From NCBI GenBank assembly GCA_019359435.1, contig JAHHHI010000099.1, forward strand, positions 1 to 51,520: a stretch of DNA of 51,520 nt, written 5' to 3'. Of the stretch, positions 25,557 to 34,624 are shown in pieces. The position numbers were made by a program, and so were the translations under genes. This DNA is from Kaiparowitsia implicata GSE-PSE-MK54-09C (GTDB lineage: Bacteria > Cyanobacteriota > Cyanobacteriia > Elainellales > Elainellaceae). The notes beneath the pieces are model-generated. The model searched no databases, was not told the origin of the DNA, and saw nothing but the letters and a program-made list of their open reading frames with translations. Position 1 is the stretch's first letter, and each line of letters opens with the position of its first letter.

Positions 25557-26654
25557 TTAACGCAGGGGCACAAATCCCGCGTCAGTGAGAAGAGTTTGCC
25601 CCTCGTCGGTGAGCAAAAGATTGGCATAGGCTTCGCCAGCGCGTTGCTCTTGCTGCCCGTTCTGCTTCACGATCACATACAGTGGGCGAGTAATGGGATA
25701 GTCACCTGTTCTAAAGGCCTCGGTATTCAGCTGATTGCGTGCGGCGGGGCACTGGCTAGCAGGCACCAGCGGTTCCACATAAGGCGCAACAAAATTGCCG
25801 CTCTGCCGCCCCAAAGGTAAGGGTTTGGTGGTGCATTGACCCACCACTTCGGGTGCAGAGGCATAATAGATGCCGCCAAGGTCACTGGCAACGGCTCGCA
25901 GCGCCAAGGTCGTGTTGTCCATATATTGCACATTGCTCCCAAAGCGAGAGCCACCCATTACACTGGTGACAAAAAACTCAACTGTGCCCCCCACATCCTG
26001 TCGAGAGTAGGGCGTGATCGGGAGATTTGGGCCACCGACCTCGCTCCAGTTGGTGATCTGCCCGGTGTAGATCTGCACGAGCTGTTCGGTGGTGATGCCT
26101 GGGACGTTGAGCGTAGGGTGGACGGCGATCGCAATTCCCTCTAACGCTACTGGAATTTGCTGAAGGGTGAACCCGCGCTGCTGGGCTTGCTGATAGTCTT
26201 GATCGCGCAGGGATGAAGACGATTGAGAGAATGCCAATTGCCCGTCTAGCACCATTTGAATGCCAATAGTAGACCCCGGTGGGCGGTTGATGGGGTCAGC
26301 ATAGCGCAGTTGGAACTGGGGAAACGCTTGACGCAGCACCGGGTCAACCTCGCCGCGAATGGGTGCCCAGGTGGTGCTGCCACCGTAGTTAAACAGTCCG
26401 CTAGGCACATCGGCCACCTCTGCCAATGTCTGCCCCGTCGAGGTCTGAGGCTGCACGTTCACCGGCTCAGCCGCTGCGTTGGAGGAGCCTTCAGGGGAGG
26501 CGTCTGGCGACGGAACGGAGGTGTTGGACGTATCGTCCGTGAGACCAGAGATCAGATTGGTTCGAGTCATTACCCACCATCCGCCGCCCACAAGCAACCC
26601 AGTGGTGAGCAGCAGAGACAGCGCCAACGGAAGCATGTCATTCTGTTTAGCCAT
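25557..26654 (-). CDS. PstS-like periplasmic substrate-binding protein
   Basis: A 365-residue protein. A single N-terminal hydrophobic helix (about 10-30, LALSLLLTTGLLVGGGWWVM) anchors or exports it, without a lipobox. A Ser/Pro/Ala-rich linker (about 40-75) precedes the binding domain, which has the PstS-type NYGGSTTWAPIRGEVDP, PPGSTIGIQMVLDGQLAFSQSS, ITTEQLVQIYTGQITNWSEVGG and TPYSRQDVGGTVEFF blocks. Phosphate or another oxyanion is the likely ligand. No pstCAB or phoU is adjacent, so it may be a stand-alone sensor or an extra binding protein. Confidence 0.88.
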   Translation of the reverse strand: MAKQNDMLPLALSLLLTTGLLVGGGWWVMTRTNLISGLTDDTSNTSVPSPDASPEGSSNAAAEPVNVQPQTSTGQTLAEVADVPSGLFNYGGSTTWAPIRGEVDPVLRQAFPQFQLRYADPINRPPGSTIGIQMVLDGQLAFSQSSSSLRDQDYQQAQQRGFTLQQIPVALEGIAIAVHPTLNVPGITTEQLVQIYTGQITNWSEVGGPNLPITPYSRQDVGGTVEFFVTSVMGGSRFGSNVQYMDNTTLALRAVASDLGGIYYASAPEVVGQCTTKPLPLGRQSGNFVAPYVEPLVPASQCPAARNQLNTEAFRTGDYPITRPLYVIVKQNGQQEQRAGEAYANLLLTDEGQTLLTDAGFVPLR

Positions 26655-26937
26655 AGCGCATTGGGGTTAACTACCGTGAGAAGCGTCACATTCACAGGAT
26701 GCTTAATTCTATTGCATTCTGTATCTTTCGTAGGAGGGTGGATCAGAGCCCGTTTACCCTTTTAAGTCGAGATGAACGTTCGTTCTGATAACGTTCGTTC
26801 TGATTCGAAGAGATTTAGGTCTAATCTCAAGCTACGGGATGTTAAGCCAAATTATCTAAGTGCTATTACAAAAGATATTAATCCGATTCCGCATGTGAGC
26901 CGAAGTCGGCAGCAGGTGAGAGGAATTTTCTAGAAGG

Positions 26938-27717
26938 TTATTCGATTGATTTGACCTGATCGCCGATCCGCAGCACTTTTCCCGTTTGATCCGAGGCTAC
27001 GCGAGTATTCAAGGTGAGCTTATAGAAGTGGTTGAACCGAGTGGGTGGGGCATTGGCGGGCAGTGTGGCGCGGCGCTGAGCTATGAAGTGAGCCTGAAAC
27101 TGTGGCGTGCGATCGCCCGTTTGAGAATCGCGAGTTGGCACAATGCAGCGCTGACAGGGGTTGCTGCTCATCAGCCTCACGTCACCGACGTGCAGCGGTA
27201 GTGGATCGCCCATAGCGGTAAACTGCTCATCCTCCCAGAATGCGGGTGCATCCTCTAGCTCTAGATTGGTGCGAAAGCGCTGGCGGGCTTCAGTCAGCGT
27301 CATCGGCGGAAACCAGGTGGCCACCGTGGTGAGTGTGGCCACACTCACCAGCGTTGGGCCAGAGGCCTCGCAGTCATCGGGGAATCCCTGGTGTGTGTTT
27401 TGGGCCAACTGCACCGGGTAGCCAAAGTAGTCGCTAAACCAGGCCTCGAGGTCAGCCCGTTGCTGATCAAGGTGAAAGGTTTGGGGGGCGATCGCCCGAG
27501 TCCATAGCTGAACCTGTCGTGCCGCTCGATCAAACTGGGCGCGAATGGCGTGGATGGCTTCAGTGCGCTTGCCATTGACGAATTTCCCCTCACGATCCAC
27601 CAAGGCAAACTCGCGATCGCCCTGCAGTGCCCCTCCGGGCAGCACCGCCGCCGCGTCCACTGCTACACCATCCAGCGATTTGATGGGATAGAGCATGATC
27701 TTTGACAGAGTTGGCAT
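26938..27717 (-). CDS. MOSC-domain protein with N-terminal beta-barrel
   Basis: A 259-residue soluble protein. The N-terminal MOSC beta-barrel starts MPTLSKIMLYPIKSLDGVAV and includes GDREFALVDREGKFVNGKR. The C-terminal MOSC domain has RFRTNLELEDAPAFWEDE and a conserved Cys region SNPCQRCIVPTRD. MOSC proteins bind the molybdenum cofactor and move sulfur (as in MOCO sulfurase, YcbX and YiiM). This architecture suggests molybdenum-dependent reduction of N-hydroxylated compounds, but no partner is visible. It follows the TPR-CPBP gene on the same strand after a 160-base gap with a hairpin and tandem repeats. Confidence 0.88.
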   Translation of the reverse strand: MPTLSKIMLYPIKSLDGVAVDAAAVLPGGALQGDREFALVDREGKFVNGKRTEAIHAIRAQFDRAARQVQLWTRAIAPQTFHLDQQRADLEAWFSDYFGYPVQLAQNTHQGFPDDCEASGPTLVSVATLTTVATWFPPMTLTEARQRFRTNLELEDAPAFWEDEQFTAMGDPLPLHVGDVRLMSSNPCQRCIVPTRDSQTGDRTPQFQAHFIAQRRATLPANAPPTRFNHFYKLTLNTRVASDQTGKVLRIGDQVKSIE

Positions 27718-27757
27718 AACACCTTGGTGTATGGATAGGACTTACGCAGTTGGGCGA

Positions 27758-27784
27758 TTGTGGAGAGGCTAAGCCTCTCCACAA
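27758..27784. terminator. perfect hairpin before the MOSC gene
   Basis: A 12-bp perfect stem TTGTGGAGAGGC (27758-27769 with 27773-27784) with a 3-base loop. It lies between the TPR-CPBP stop and the MOSC start on the minus strand. No T tract follows, so it may be an attenuator or repeat rather than an intrinsic terminator. The neighbouring GGACTTACGCAG is a motif often seen at cyanobacterial repeat ends. Confidence 0.4.
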
Positions 27785-27828
27785 AATCGTTTAAGATTCC
27801 CAGAACGCGGCACAACGTGTGCCCATCC

Positions 27829-27884
27829 TGATGGAATCAGATTAATGGAATCAGCTTGATGGGATTAGGTTAATGGAATCAGGA
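27829..27884. repeat. four imperfect 14-bp tandem repeats
   Basis: Units at 27829, 27843, 27857 and 27871 follow TRATGGAATCAGNN; the third has two changes in this core. The array overlaps the 3' end of the TPR-CPBP gene by two codons. Likely a slippage-prone minisatellite. Confidence 0.75.
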
Positions 27885-29609
27885 CGGAATCATCAAGAGG
27901 GCAAACACAGCTAAGCTGACTAAAATTGCATTGTAAACCGCGTGGTCAGCCGTACTGGCGGTGACGCCCGCTTCTTGCGCTTGCCAGAGGTCGCCCGTTT
28001 GGCGAAACGTGCGATCGCGCACCGTCTTATAGCGGCAGGCAAAGAGAAACCCCGGCAGAATTAGCACCAACCCCCCCAAGATGGGAATGCCTGCCACCAG
28101 GTGAATCAGCCCAAACTGAGTAGAGCGCACGGCAATCTGTCGCCAGGTATCGCCGCCGCGCCGAAAGATGCGCTCCTCTAGCCGCGCCCAGAGCGGAATG
28201 CCCAGCAGCATCAGTCCCCAAAACAGCAAAATAAACACCTTGGCCCAGTCGAGGCTCCAGCCAGCGGCCTCTCCCCCAACAGGCGCGTCCTCTGCGAGAG
28301 AGGCTGCCGCCATGCTCAAGGGTTGAAATATCACGTTTCCCGGCTGCCCAAACACCAGGTTGCCCCAGCCCCATAGCAAGAACCGGGGGGCGATAGATTC
28401 AGCCACGGTATACGTCACCAGCGTTAGCACCACTGTGCCCAGCGCTCGCAGGTAGGTGAGCCACGAGTTGCCGATATAGGTGCGCCATACGAGGCGCAGC
28501 CGGCTGCGGTGAACCCACAAATCTAGCCCGACGAGCCCCACGATCCCAGCCGAGAGTAGTAGGGGCAGCCAATCGCGCACCGTTTGTGCCCAGGCGCCTT
28601 GCCCCAGCGTAATCAGCAGCACCACTCCCCCCAACACCAGCAGCCGCAGTTTAAGAAAATTGAGGATTGTGCCGCTATCCCGTCGCAGCCGTTGACGCTC
28701 GGCAGGTTGGCGCAGGTGCGTCACCAGTTGGCCGCTGAGGGCAATGCAAGCCAGGCGATAGAGCGTGGCCGTATAGGAACGCGGCTGAAGCTGTAAGGCG
28801 CGCTCAAGCGGGGCGATCGCCCGCTGAAACTCTCCTTGTCGCAGGTGAGCATAGCCTAGGTTCGTCCAAGCAAAGGCGTGCCATGCCGCGAGGGAATGCG
28901 CCGTGAGCGATCGCTCCAAACTCTCGATAGCCTCGGGATAGCGCTCTAGCCGAACCAGCGCAGTGCCCCGGTTGCACCAAGTGCGATCAATCTTGGGATC
29001 TAGGGCGATCGCCTGGTCAAAGCAGCCCAATGCTGCCTCTAGCCGATTTAACACCAGCAGCGCTACGCCTTTACTATTCCAGGCGTCTGCAAGATCTGGC
29101 TGTAATGCAAGGGCACGCTCGCAGATGGCTAGAGCGGGCTTAGGCTGACCCGTTACCGCCAGCAGTGACCCCTGAGCGCTGAGCCACGTGGCATGGTTGG
29201 GCTGCAGCGTCAGCGCTTGGGTATAGCAGGCGATCGCCCCTTTATACTGGCCCATGTTCCGCAATGCTTCGCCCCGCTTGCCCCACAGCAGCGCCGCAGG
29301 CTGAAATGCGTGGGCGATCGCCCGATTAAAGTCCTTAGCAGCGCCTGACCACTGCCCCAGCGCCATCAGTGCCAACCCCCGCACACCATAGGCCTGAGAT
29401 GCATCCGGCTGAAGCTGGAGGGCGGCATCACAGTGGGCGATCGCCTCAATGGGCTGATCTCCCTGCAGCCGCAGCTGTGCGAGCTGGATCAGGAGGGGCG
29501 ATCGCTCTACCGGGGTCAGCCATTGGTTTTTCAACTGCCGTTCACAGTCCGATACCGTCAGCCCTGGCAACGGGCCACCCCACTCCTCAGCATCCACCGT
29601 ATGCGTCAT
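27879..29609 (-). CDS. TPR protein fused to a CPBP intramembrane protease domain
   Basis: A 576-residue fusion. Residues from about 45 to 285 hold six or seven tetratricopeptide repeats (for example AIAHCDAALQLQPDASQAYG and AIACYTQALTLQPNHATWL). The C-terminal half is a multi-helix membrane domain starting near 325. It carries the three CPBP (Rce1/ABI-like) motifs: EExxxR at 478-483 (EERIFR), FxxxH at 499-503 (FGLIH) and HxxxN at 556-560 (HAVYN). These are expected to form a glutamic-type intramembrane protease. TPRs may recruit protein substrates. The fusion order, TPR then CPBP, is unusual enough to flag. Substrate and role are unknown. Confidence 0.85.
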   Translation of the reverse strand: MTHTVDAEEWGGPLPGLTVSDCERQLKNQWLTPVERSPLLIQLAQLRLQGDQPIEAIAHCDAALQLQPDASQAYGVRGLALMALGQWSGAAKDFNRAIAHAFQPAALLWGKRGEALRNMGQYKGAIACYTQALTLQPNHATWLSAQGSLLAVTGQPKPALAICERALALQPDLADAWNSKGVALLVLNRLEAALGCFDQAIALDPKIDRTWCNRGTALVRLERYPEAIESLERSLTAHSLAAWHAFAWTNLGYAHLRQGEFQRAIAPLERALQLQPRSYTATLYRLACIALSGQLVTHLRQPAERQRLRRDSGTILNFLKLRLLVLGGVVLLITLGQGAWAQTVRDWLPLLLSAGIVGLVGLDLWVHRSRLRLVWRTYIGNSWLTYLRALGTVVLTLVTYTVAESIAPRFLLWGWGNLVFGQPGNVIFQPLSMAAASLAEDAPVGGEAAGWSLDWAKVFILLFWGLMLLGIPLWARLEERIFRRGGDTWRQIAVRSTQFGLIHLVAGIPILGGLVLILPGFLFACRYKTVRDRTFRQTGDLWQAQEAGVTASTADHAVYNAILVSLAVFALLMIPS

Positions 29610-29801
29610 GCCTTACCCAACTTTCAGTGTGACTCGCAGGCGCTCAAGGGCGTCCCCTCAAAATGATAGCCTGTACAGTTGGGGCTGTTGCCTACGCGAG
29701 CGTTCACGGTTTGGTTCTGTTGGCGTGGCCGTCCCAGAGAGGCCAAGAGAATCGCCCTTTGCACTTGCACTCCAGACTATCTATCTACAGGAGAGAAAAT
29801 T

Positions 29802-30515
29802 ATGCCAGCAGAGACTGATCCCACTAAGTTAATGAAACAGCAAGTCGGCAAAGCTGCCGCCGACCGAGTCGTGTCAGGGTCGATTGTGGGCCTGGGAACA
29901 GGCTCTACTGCCGCCTACATGATCGAGTTTTTAGGCGAAAAGCTCAAGTCGGGGGAGCTGAAAGACATTAAGGGCATTCCCACCTCGTTTCAGGGCACGG
30001 TGCTGGCTAAGCAGTACGGCATTCCCCTCACAACGTTAGACGAAGCCGACCGGATTGACATCGCCATCGACGGGGCCGATGAAGTTGATCCCCAAAAGAA
30101 CCTGATTAAGGGTGGCGGCGCCGCTCACACCCAAGAAAAGATTGTAGACTGCCTAGCAGAAACCTTTATCGTGGTGGTCGACAGCTCCAAACTAGTAGAC
30201 AAGCTGGGCACCACGTTTCTGTTGCCGGTGGAAGTGATCCCGATGGCGATCGCCCCTGTCATGCGCAAGATTGAAGCCCTAGGCGGTCAGCCAACCCTTC
30301 GCATGGGCGTAAAAAAGGCCGGCCCCGTCGTGACTGACAACGGCAATCTGATTGTGGACGTGAAGTTTGACCAAGGCATCGACGATCCTGCTGGGTTAGA
30401 CACCATCCTCAACAATATTCCGGGTGTGCTAGAAAACGGCCTATTTGTGGGCGTGACCGACACCGTGCTGATTGGTGAAATTGTTGATGGAACGCCCATC
30501 GTGCGCGAGTTATAG
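29802..30515 (+). CDS. rpiA: ribose-5-phosphate isomerase A
   Basis: Interconverts ribulose-5-phosphate and ribose-5-phosphate in the Calvin and pentose phosphate cycles, in the cytoplasm. The 237-residue protein shows the phosphate loop [17 protein letters not shown], the catalytic Asp region [26 protein letters not shown] and the active-site [11 protein letters not shown]. The ATG at 29802 has AGGAG eight bases upstream (29789-29793); the frame is open further upstream without homology. It appears monocistronic, with a hairpin 70 bases past its stop. Confidence 0.97.
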   Translation: MPAETDPTKLMKQQVGKAAADRVVSGSIVGLGTGSTAAYMIEFLGEKLKSGELKDIKGIPTSFQGTVLAKQYGIPLTTLDEADRIDIAIDGADEVDPQKNLIKGGGAAHTQEKIVDCLAETFIVVVDSSKLVDKLGTTFLLPVEVIPMAIAPVMRKIEALGGQPTLRMGVKKAGPVVTDNGNLIVDVKFDQGIDDPAGLDTILNNIPGVLENGLFVGVTDTVLIGEIVDGTPIVREL

Positions 30516-30583
30516 GTTGCAACCCTGTGGAGCCATGAATCTATCGGTCAATGCTCCCCAGCCGTGAAGAATGCTGCTAGCTT

Positions 30584-30624
30584 GAAAAGGGCAGATTTTG
30601 ATTGCATCGTCGGCTGCCCTTTTC
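30584..30624 (+). terminator. terminator-like hairpin after rpiA
   Basis: GAAAAGGGCAG (30584-30594) pairs perfectly with 30614-30624 (CTGCCCTTTTC) around a 19-base loop; the TTTT of the right arm supplies a short T tract. It separates rpiA from the aldo/keto reductase, supporting a start at 30654 for the latter. Confidence 0.5.
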
Positions 30625-30653
30625 ACCGTTATCCCAAACATCAACGCCACGGT

Positions 30654-31835
30654 ATGGACTATCGCAGATTTGGCCGCACTGAGTTGCCGATGCCCGTTTT
30701 TTCCTGCGGCGGCATGCGCTATCAATATCAATGGAAGGACATGCCCTTAGGGCGCATCCCCAAAGACAGCCAGGATAATCTGGCCGCCACAATTCGCCGG
30801 GCACTGGAGATGGGGATCACCCATATCGAAACGGCACGGGGCTATGGTACATCAGAGCTTCAACTCGGGCAGGTGTTGCCCACGCTACCGCGCGATCGCC
30901 TGATCGTGCAAACCAAGGTGTCGCCCAAGGCTGACCCCAAGGAGTTTAAGCTCAAGCTGGATCAGTCTCTGGCGAATCTCAAGCTCGACTACATTGACCT
31001 GCTGGGCCTCCACGGCATTAACACACCAGAAATTTTAGAGTGGGCCGTGCGAGCGGGCGGCTGTTTGGATGTGGTACGGCGCTATCAGGCGGCGGGGCGA
31101 ATTCGCCATGTGGGCTTTTCGACCCATGGCCCTACCGAGGTGATTGTGCAGGCGATCGCCACCAACCAGTTCGACTATGTCAATCTGCATTGGTACTATA
31201 TCAACCAGCTCAACTGGCCTGCGATCGAAGCCGCGCAGCAGCATGATATGGGCGTGTTTATCATTAGCCCTTCTGATAAAGGCGGCATGCTCTACAAGCC
31301 ATCTCAACGTCTCGTAGACCTGTGTGCGCCTCTCAGTCCACTGGTCTTTAATGACCTCTTTTGCCTCAGCCATCCCCAGGTGCACACCCTGAGCATTGGG
31401 GCGTCTCGGCCTGAAAATTTTGACGAACACCTCAAAACCTTGCCGTTGCTCAATCAGGCTTCTGCGGTACTGTCGCCTATTTTGCAGCGACTAGAGCAGG
31501 CTGCCATTGAGCGCTTGGGTGAAACTTGGTACAAAACTTGGGACGCGGGCTTACCTAAGTTAAAGGACACCCCAGGCGGCATCAATGTGTGGATGATTCT
31601 GTGGTTGCGGAATCTGGCGATCGCCTTTGATATGGAAGAATTTGCCCGCGCCCGCTATGGCATGTTGGGCAACAGCGGTCACTGGGTGCCTGGCAATAAC
31701 GCCGCGCAGGTAAATCCCAATCTGTTGCGAGCGTGTCTTAGCCACAGTCCCCACGCCGATCACATTCCCACGCTACTAACCGAAACACATCAGTTGCTGA
31801 GCGGCGAAGTGCGACAGCCCCTCTCTCAGCATTAG
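30654..31835 (+). CDS. aldo/keto reductase (MocA-like subfamily)
   Basis: A 393-residue oxidoreductase with an AKR TIM barrel (MDYRRFGRTELPMPVFSCGG). Catalytic features: Tyr in TARGYGTSELQLG, Lys in LIVQTKVSPK and His in LLGLHGINTP. The barrel's usual Asp in the DTA motif is Glu here (HIETARGYG), which seems a property of this cyanobacterial subfamily, though I cannot confirm it. A C-terminal extension (from about 280) ends with RARYGMLGNSGHWVPGNNA but lacks the four cysteines of the iron-sulfur variant. Substrate unknown. The ATG at 30654 is preferred over 30564, which lies in the rpiA terminator. Confidence 0.85.
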   Translation: MDYRRFGRTELPMPVFSCGGMRYQYQWKDMPLGRIPKDSQDNLAATIRRALEMGITHIETARGYGTSELQLGQVLPTLPRDRLIVQTKVSPKADPKEFKLKLDQSLANLKLDYIDLLGLHGINTPEILEWAVRAGGCLDVVRRYQAAGRIRHVGFSTHGPTEVIVQAIATNQFDYVNLHWYYINQLNWPAIEAAQQHDMGVFIISPSDKGGMLYKPSQRLVDLCAPLSPLVFNDLFCLSHPQVHTLSIGASRPENFDEHLKTLPLLNQASAVLSPILQRLEQAAIERLGETWYKTWDAGLPKLKDTPGGINVWMILWLRNLAIAFDMEEFARARYGMLGNSGHWVPGNNAAQVNPNLLRACLSHSPHADHIPTLLTETHQLLSGEVRQPLSQH

Positions 31836-31971
31836 AAGCTACAGCATTAGGACAAACCTTCCCCCCTGCTAAGTCCCGAATGGTATCCATGTAGCGACGC
31901 TAAGCAAGAGGCATAAGCCACTTGCCTGCGTAACTCAGGGTGGTGAGACTGGGGATTTTTGCCGCTGGGGC

Positions 31972-33441
31972 TTACTCTTCTTGTCGAATCGTCAGCTGAA
32001 AGGAGCCGCGACCACTAGGACGGTACGCATTTGCCACAATGCGATAGGATCCCGAAGTCGGCAGGCTGACCAAAATACTGGAATTGGGACGCTCTGGAGT
32101 GGGAATACTGCTCCGATCCACCAAGCTACCATCTTCCCCAAACAGCATTAAATAGGTCTCAAACTCGCTACTCTCCATGCTGATGCTGATAACCTGCCCC
32201 GCTTCTCCTTCAAACATAAAGTCTTGATAGGGGCTGCCGTCTTCGGGCCACCGCTCAGACTGAGGCCCCAAGCTGCTGCGTTCTTCTAACACGACGGTAG
32301 ATGGAGTAGCAGCGGCATTGGATGGATCGGGAGCGATCGCTCGCAGCATATAGCGGCCAGTTTCTCCAGCATTGCGAGAATTCGCCAGAATGGTATATAG
32401 CCCGCCATCGGGCAACACCGTGACAACGCGTGCATTGGTGCTACCGCTGCCGCCATCCTGTGCCAAGTCCGTTCCATCAGGCTGCAGCAAAATCAGGTAA
32501 GGGTTTAGCTCATCGCTATTCATTTCAATAATCACCCTCTGCCCGGCCTGCCCTTCAAAGGTGTAGGCATTGAAATAGCTGCCGTCTGATGGCAGCACAT
32601 TGCTGTCATCCGCTAGGCTGCCTTCGACAGGGTTGGCATTTAAGCGAATCCGCTGGGCTGCCTTTTCTCCACCGCCTAGCATGGGTGACTGCTGCGCGAC
32701 TCGCGGGGCACGACCTTCGCGCACTGCCGTGAGAAACGGAGCCACCCGATTCATCGAAATAGCAAACCCAATGCCCGTGTTGCCAGACCGCCCTCGAGGC
32801 GAAAAGATGGCAGAGTTCACCCCAATCATCTGCCCTTGACTGTTAAGCAAAGGCCCGCCAGAATTACCGGGGTTAATGGCCGCATCCGTCTGCAGTAGTC
32901 CCCGATTCGTATCAATGCGGCTCACAATGCCAGTTGTAAACGTTCCCTGAAAGCGACCGAAGGGGTTGCCGATGGCGAAGGCGCGCTGACCGACCTGAAT
33001 GCTGTCGGCCGCTGCTAGTTCTATAACAGGCAGGTCGCGCTGATTGGGAATGCGCACGGCAGCCAGGTCTAGCCCTGCTTCCCCAAAGGCCACTACATCG
33101 CCCTCTAACCGCCGCCCGTCAGACAAAACTACGGTCACCGTTTCGACATCGTTGACCACATGCGCGTTAGTGAGAATGAGCCCATCCGCACTGATGATGC
33201 TGCCGCTACCGTTGCCGCTGGGCGTTTCGATCGACACCACAGCCGCACTGGCAGCGCTATAGACGCGAATGTTGACGCTTTCTTCGGCATCTTGAGCAAG
33301 AGCCTGACTGGTGTGCCCCCAGTGAGAGAGGGTAAGCCACTGGCGTGGGGCGGCCGCCTCAGCCATAAGCAGCGTGCTGGCAAACAATGCCGTAGCTGTC
33401 ATCAATGAGCCGGAGAAGCGAATGGGTGTGCGATGATTCAT
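31972..33441 (-). CDS. HtrA/Deg-type serine protease with two PPC domains
   Basis: A 489-residue exported protein: signal peptide about 1-31 (LMTATALFASTLLMAEAAA), trypsin-like protease, then two tandem pre-peptidase C-terminal beta domains. The catalytic triad is visible as His94 (TNAHVV), Asp125 (LDLAAV) and Ser194 (GNSGGPL). No PDZ domain is present, unlike HhoA, HhoB and HtrA. The PPC domains (about 270-370 and 390-487) repeat the pattern GSYFNAYTFEGQAGQ / GSPYQDFMFEGEAGQ and LPDGGLYTILANS / LPTSGSYRIVANA. It is probably a periplasmic or secreted quality-control protease with a non-PDZ substrate-binding tail. Confidence 0.9.
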   Translation of the reverse strand: MNHRTPIRFSGSLMTATALFASTLLMAEAAAPRQWLTLSHWGHTSQALAQDAEESVNIRVYSAASAAVVSIETPSGNGSGSIISADGLILTNAHVVNDVETVTVVLSDGRRLEGDVVAFGEAGLDLAAVRIPNQRDLPVIELAAADSIQVGQRAFAIGNPFGRFQGTFTTGIVSRIDTNRGLLQTDAAINPGNSGGPLLNSQGQMIGVNSAIFSPRGRSGNTGIGFAISMNRVAPFLTAVREGRAPRVAQQSPMLGGGEKAAQRIRLNANPVEGSLADDSNVLPSDGSYFNAYTFEGQAGQRVIIEMNSDELNPYLILLQPDGTDLAQDGGSGSTNARVVTVLPDGGLYTILANSRNAGETGRYMLRAIAPDPSNAAATPSTVVLEERSSLGPQSERWPEDGSPYQDFMFEGEAGQVISISMESSEFETYLMLFGEDGSLVDRSSIPTPERPNSSILVSLPTSGSYRIVANAYRPSGRGSFQLTIRQEE

Positions 33442-33778
33442 GCGGCGATCGCCTTTTAGTTCTGCATGGGCTACTTAGTACCTAGCAAATTGGACGGTAC
33501 AAGCTGCTTCTATTGTGGCAATAAGGCTATCAATCGTCATCGGATCTGCCCATGAGAATTGGATGAATTTTCATGGCTTTGATGATCGCCATCCAATCCG
33601 TCTCATTTTTGCGCGTAGCAATGTCGATCAAACCCCCAAAAACCTGTGGGTGTAGAGATCGGCACCGATCTCTACACCCACTGGCTTAATTTATACGCCT
33701 CGTTGAACAAGGCTATTGGAAAGGACAGGGCGTTTAACTGGCTTTAAAGCTGAGAAAAACTGAGAGGAGAGCTAGGGA
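33442..33778. other. intergenic region between Ycf66 and the HtrA-like gene
   Basis: Holds the Ycf66 terminator (33646-33681) and presumably the HtrA-like gene promoter. No further gene or repeat is visible. Confidence 0.45.
33646..33681 (-). terminator. intrinsic terminator of the Ycf66-family gene
   Basis: A 17-bp perfect stem (GTGGGTGTAGAGATCGG, 33646-33662, with 33665-33681) is followed on the minus strand by AGGTTTTTGGGGG, giving a TTTTT tract. It lies about 100 bases past the Ycf66 stop. Confidence 0.7.
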
Positions 33779-34624
33779 CTAAAAGGAGCGATCAGCATCG
33801 CCATCGGTGTAATCGACGTAATCGACGTAGTTTGCAGGGGGTTCATCTTCAATAGGGCGGCGGCGAGGGTTGCCCGCAGGCCCAGAGGGACGGGGACGAC
33901 GAGGCCGCTCTGATCCGCTGCTGCGGCTCGGGCGAGAGGGCATGTCGCTGTAGCCGCCAGAGGATGAACCCTTGCCTTCATCCCACAAGCTGCTGTCTGC
34001 GCGCGATCGCTCACTGCTCCGGCTACTGCCATAATCGCTGTCACGGTCATAGGCGCTGGGGCGATTGGCCGAGCGGCTGTCTTCTGGACGCGAGGCTGGT
34101 CGTCGTCGCCGAGTGCTGTTAAGCCGATCGTTCCGAGATGACGTGCGCCGTCCATCGTCTGTGTAATCTTCGGCATCGGTTGAGCGATAGTCGCGACTGG
34201 CACGAATGCGACGAGTGGCGGAGCGCGCATCGGTCATGGGCATCTCGTCAATCTCGGCTTGATAGACCGGACTGACATCGCGATCTTCATCCACAACGGG
34301 GGAATAGCGCTTGGCTTGCTCAGTAGCCGCGCCGCGCATCTTGATGGCCTCAAACGCAAAGAACCCAGCCGCACCAGCCATTAAGTAATAGCCAAAGGTC
34401 AGAATCGGGTCAAGTCGCCAGCCCTGAAAGAATAGGATAGACCCTGCCAGGAGGGCGATCGCCGCCAGTGCAATATCATAATCCCGCGCGAGCTGGGGTC
34501 TCATGGTGCGCATGAAGTAGAGCCCAGCGCCACTCAGGGCCAACACGATGCCCAGCAAAGCAGCAGGGTTTCCGCCCACATTTACCTGAGCCAAAACGGG
34601 CTGGAAAAAAAATAAGCTTGTCAT
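33779..34624 (-). CDS. Ycf66 family protein
   Basis: A 281-residue protein. The N-terminal ~95 residues match the Ycf66 family: NPAALLGIVLALSGAGLYFM, RTMRPQLARDYDIALAAIALL, AGSILFFQGWRLDPILTFGYYL and FFAFEAIKMR, forming three hydrophobic helices. The remaining ~185 residues are disordered, rich in Arg, Ser, Asp and Pro. Ycf66 is found in cyanobacteria and some plastids, and its function is unknown. A short triple repeat CTAGATACT occurs in its leader (34664-34694). It is single and followed by an intrinsic terminator. Confidence 0.9.
   Translation of the reverse strand: MTSLFFFQPVLAQVNVGGNPAALLGIVLALSGAGLYFMRTMRPQLARDYDIALAAIALLAGSILFFQGWRLDPILTFGYYLMAGAAGFFAFEAIKMRGAATEQAKRYSPVVDEDRDVSPVYQAEIDEMPMTDARSATRRIRASRDYRSTDAEDYTDDGRRTSSRNDRLNSTRRRRPASRPEDSRSANRPSAYDRDSDYGSSRSSERSRADSSLWDEGKGSSSGGYSDMPSRPSRSSGSERPRRPRPSGPAGNPRRRPIEDEPPANYVDYVDYTDGDADRSF

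Noticed and set aside
25358-25627. 89-codon minus-strand frame downstream of the PstS-like gene
   Set aside because: Its first part overlaps the PstS-like 3' end in another frame, and the rest lies in non-conserved sequence.
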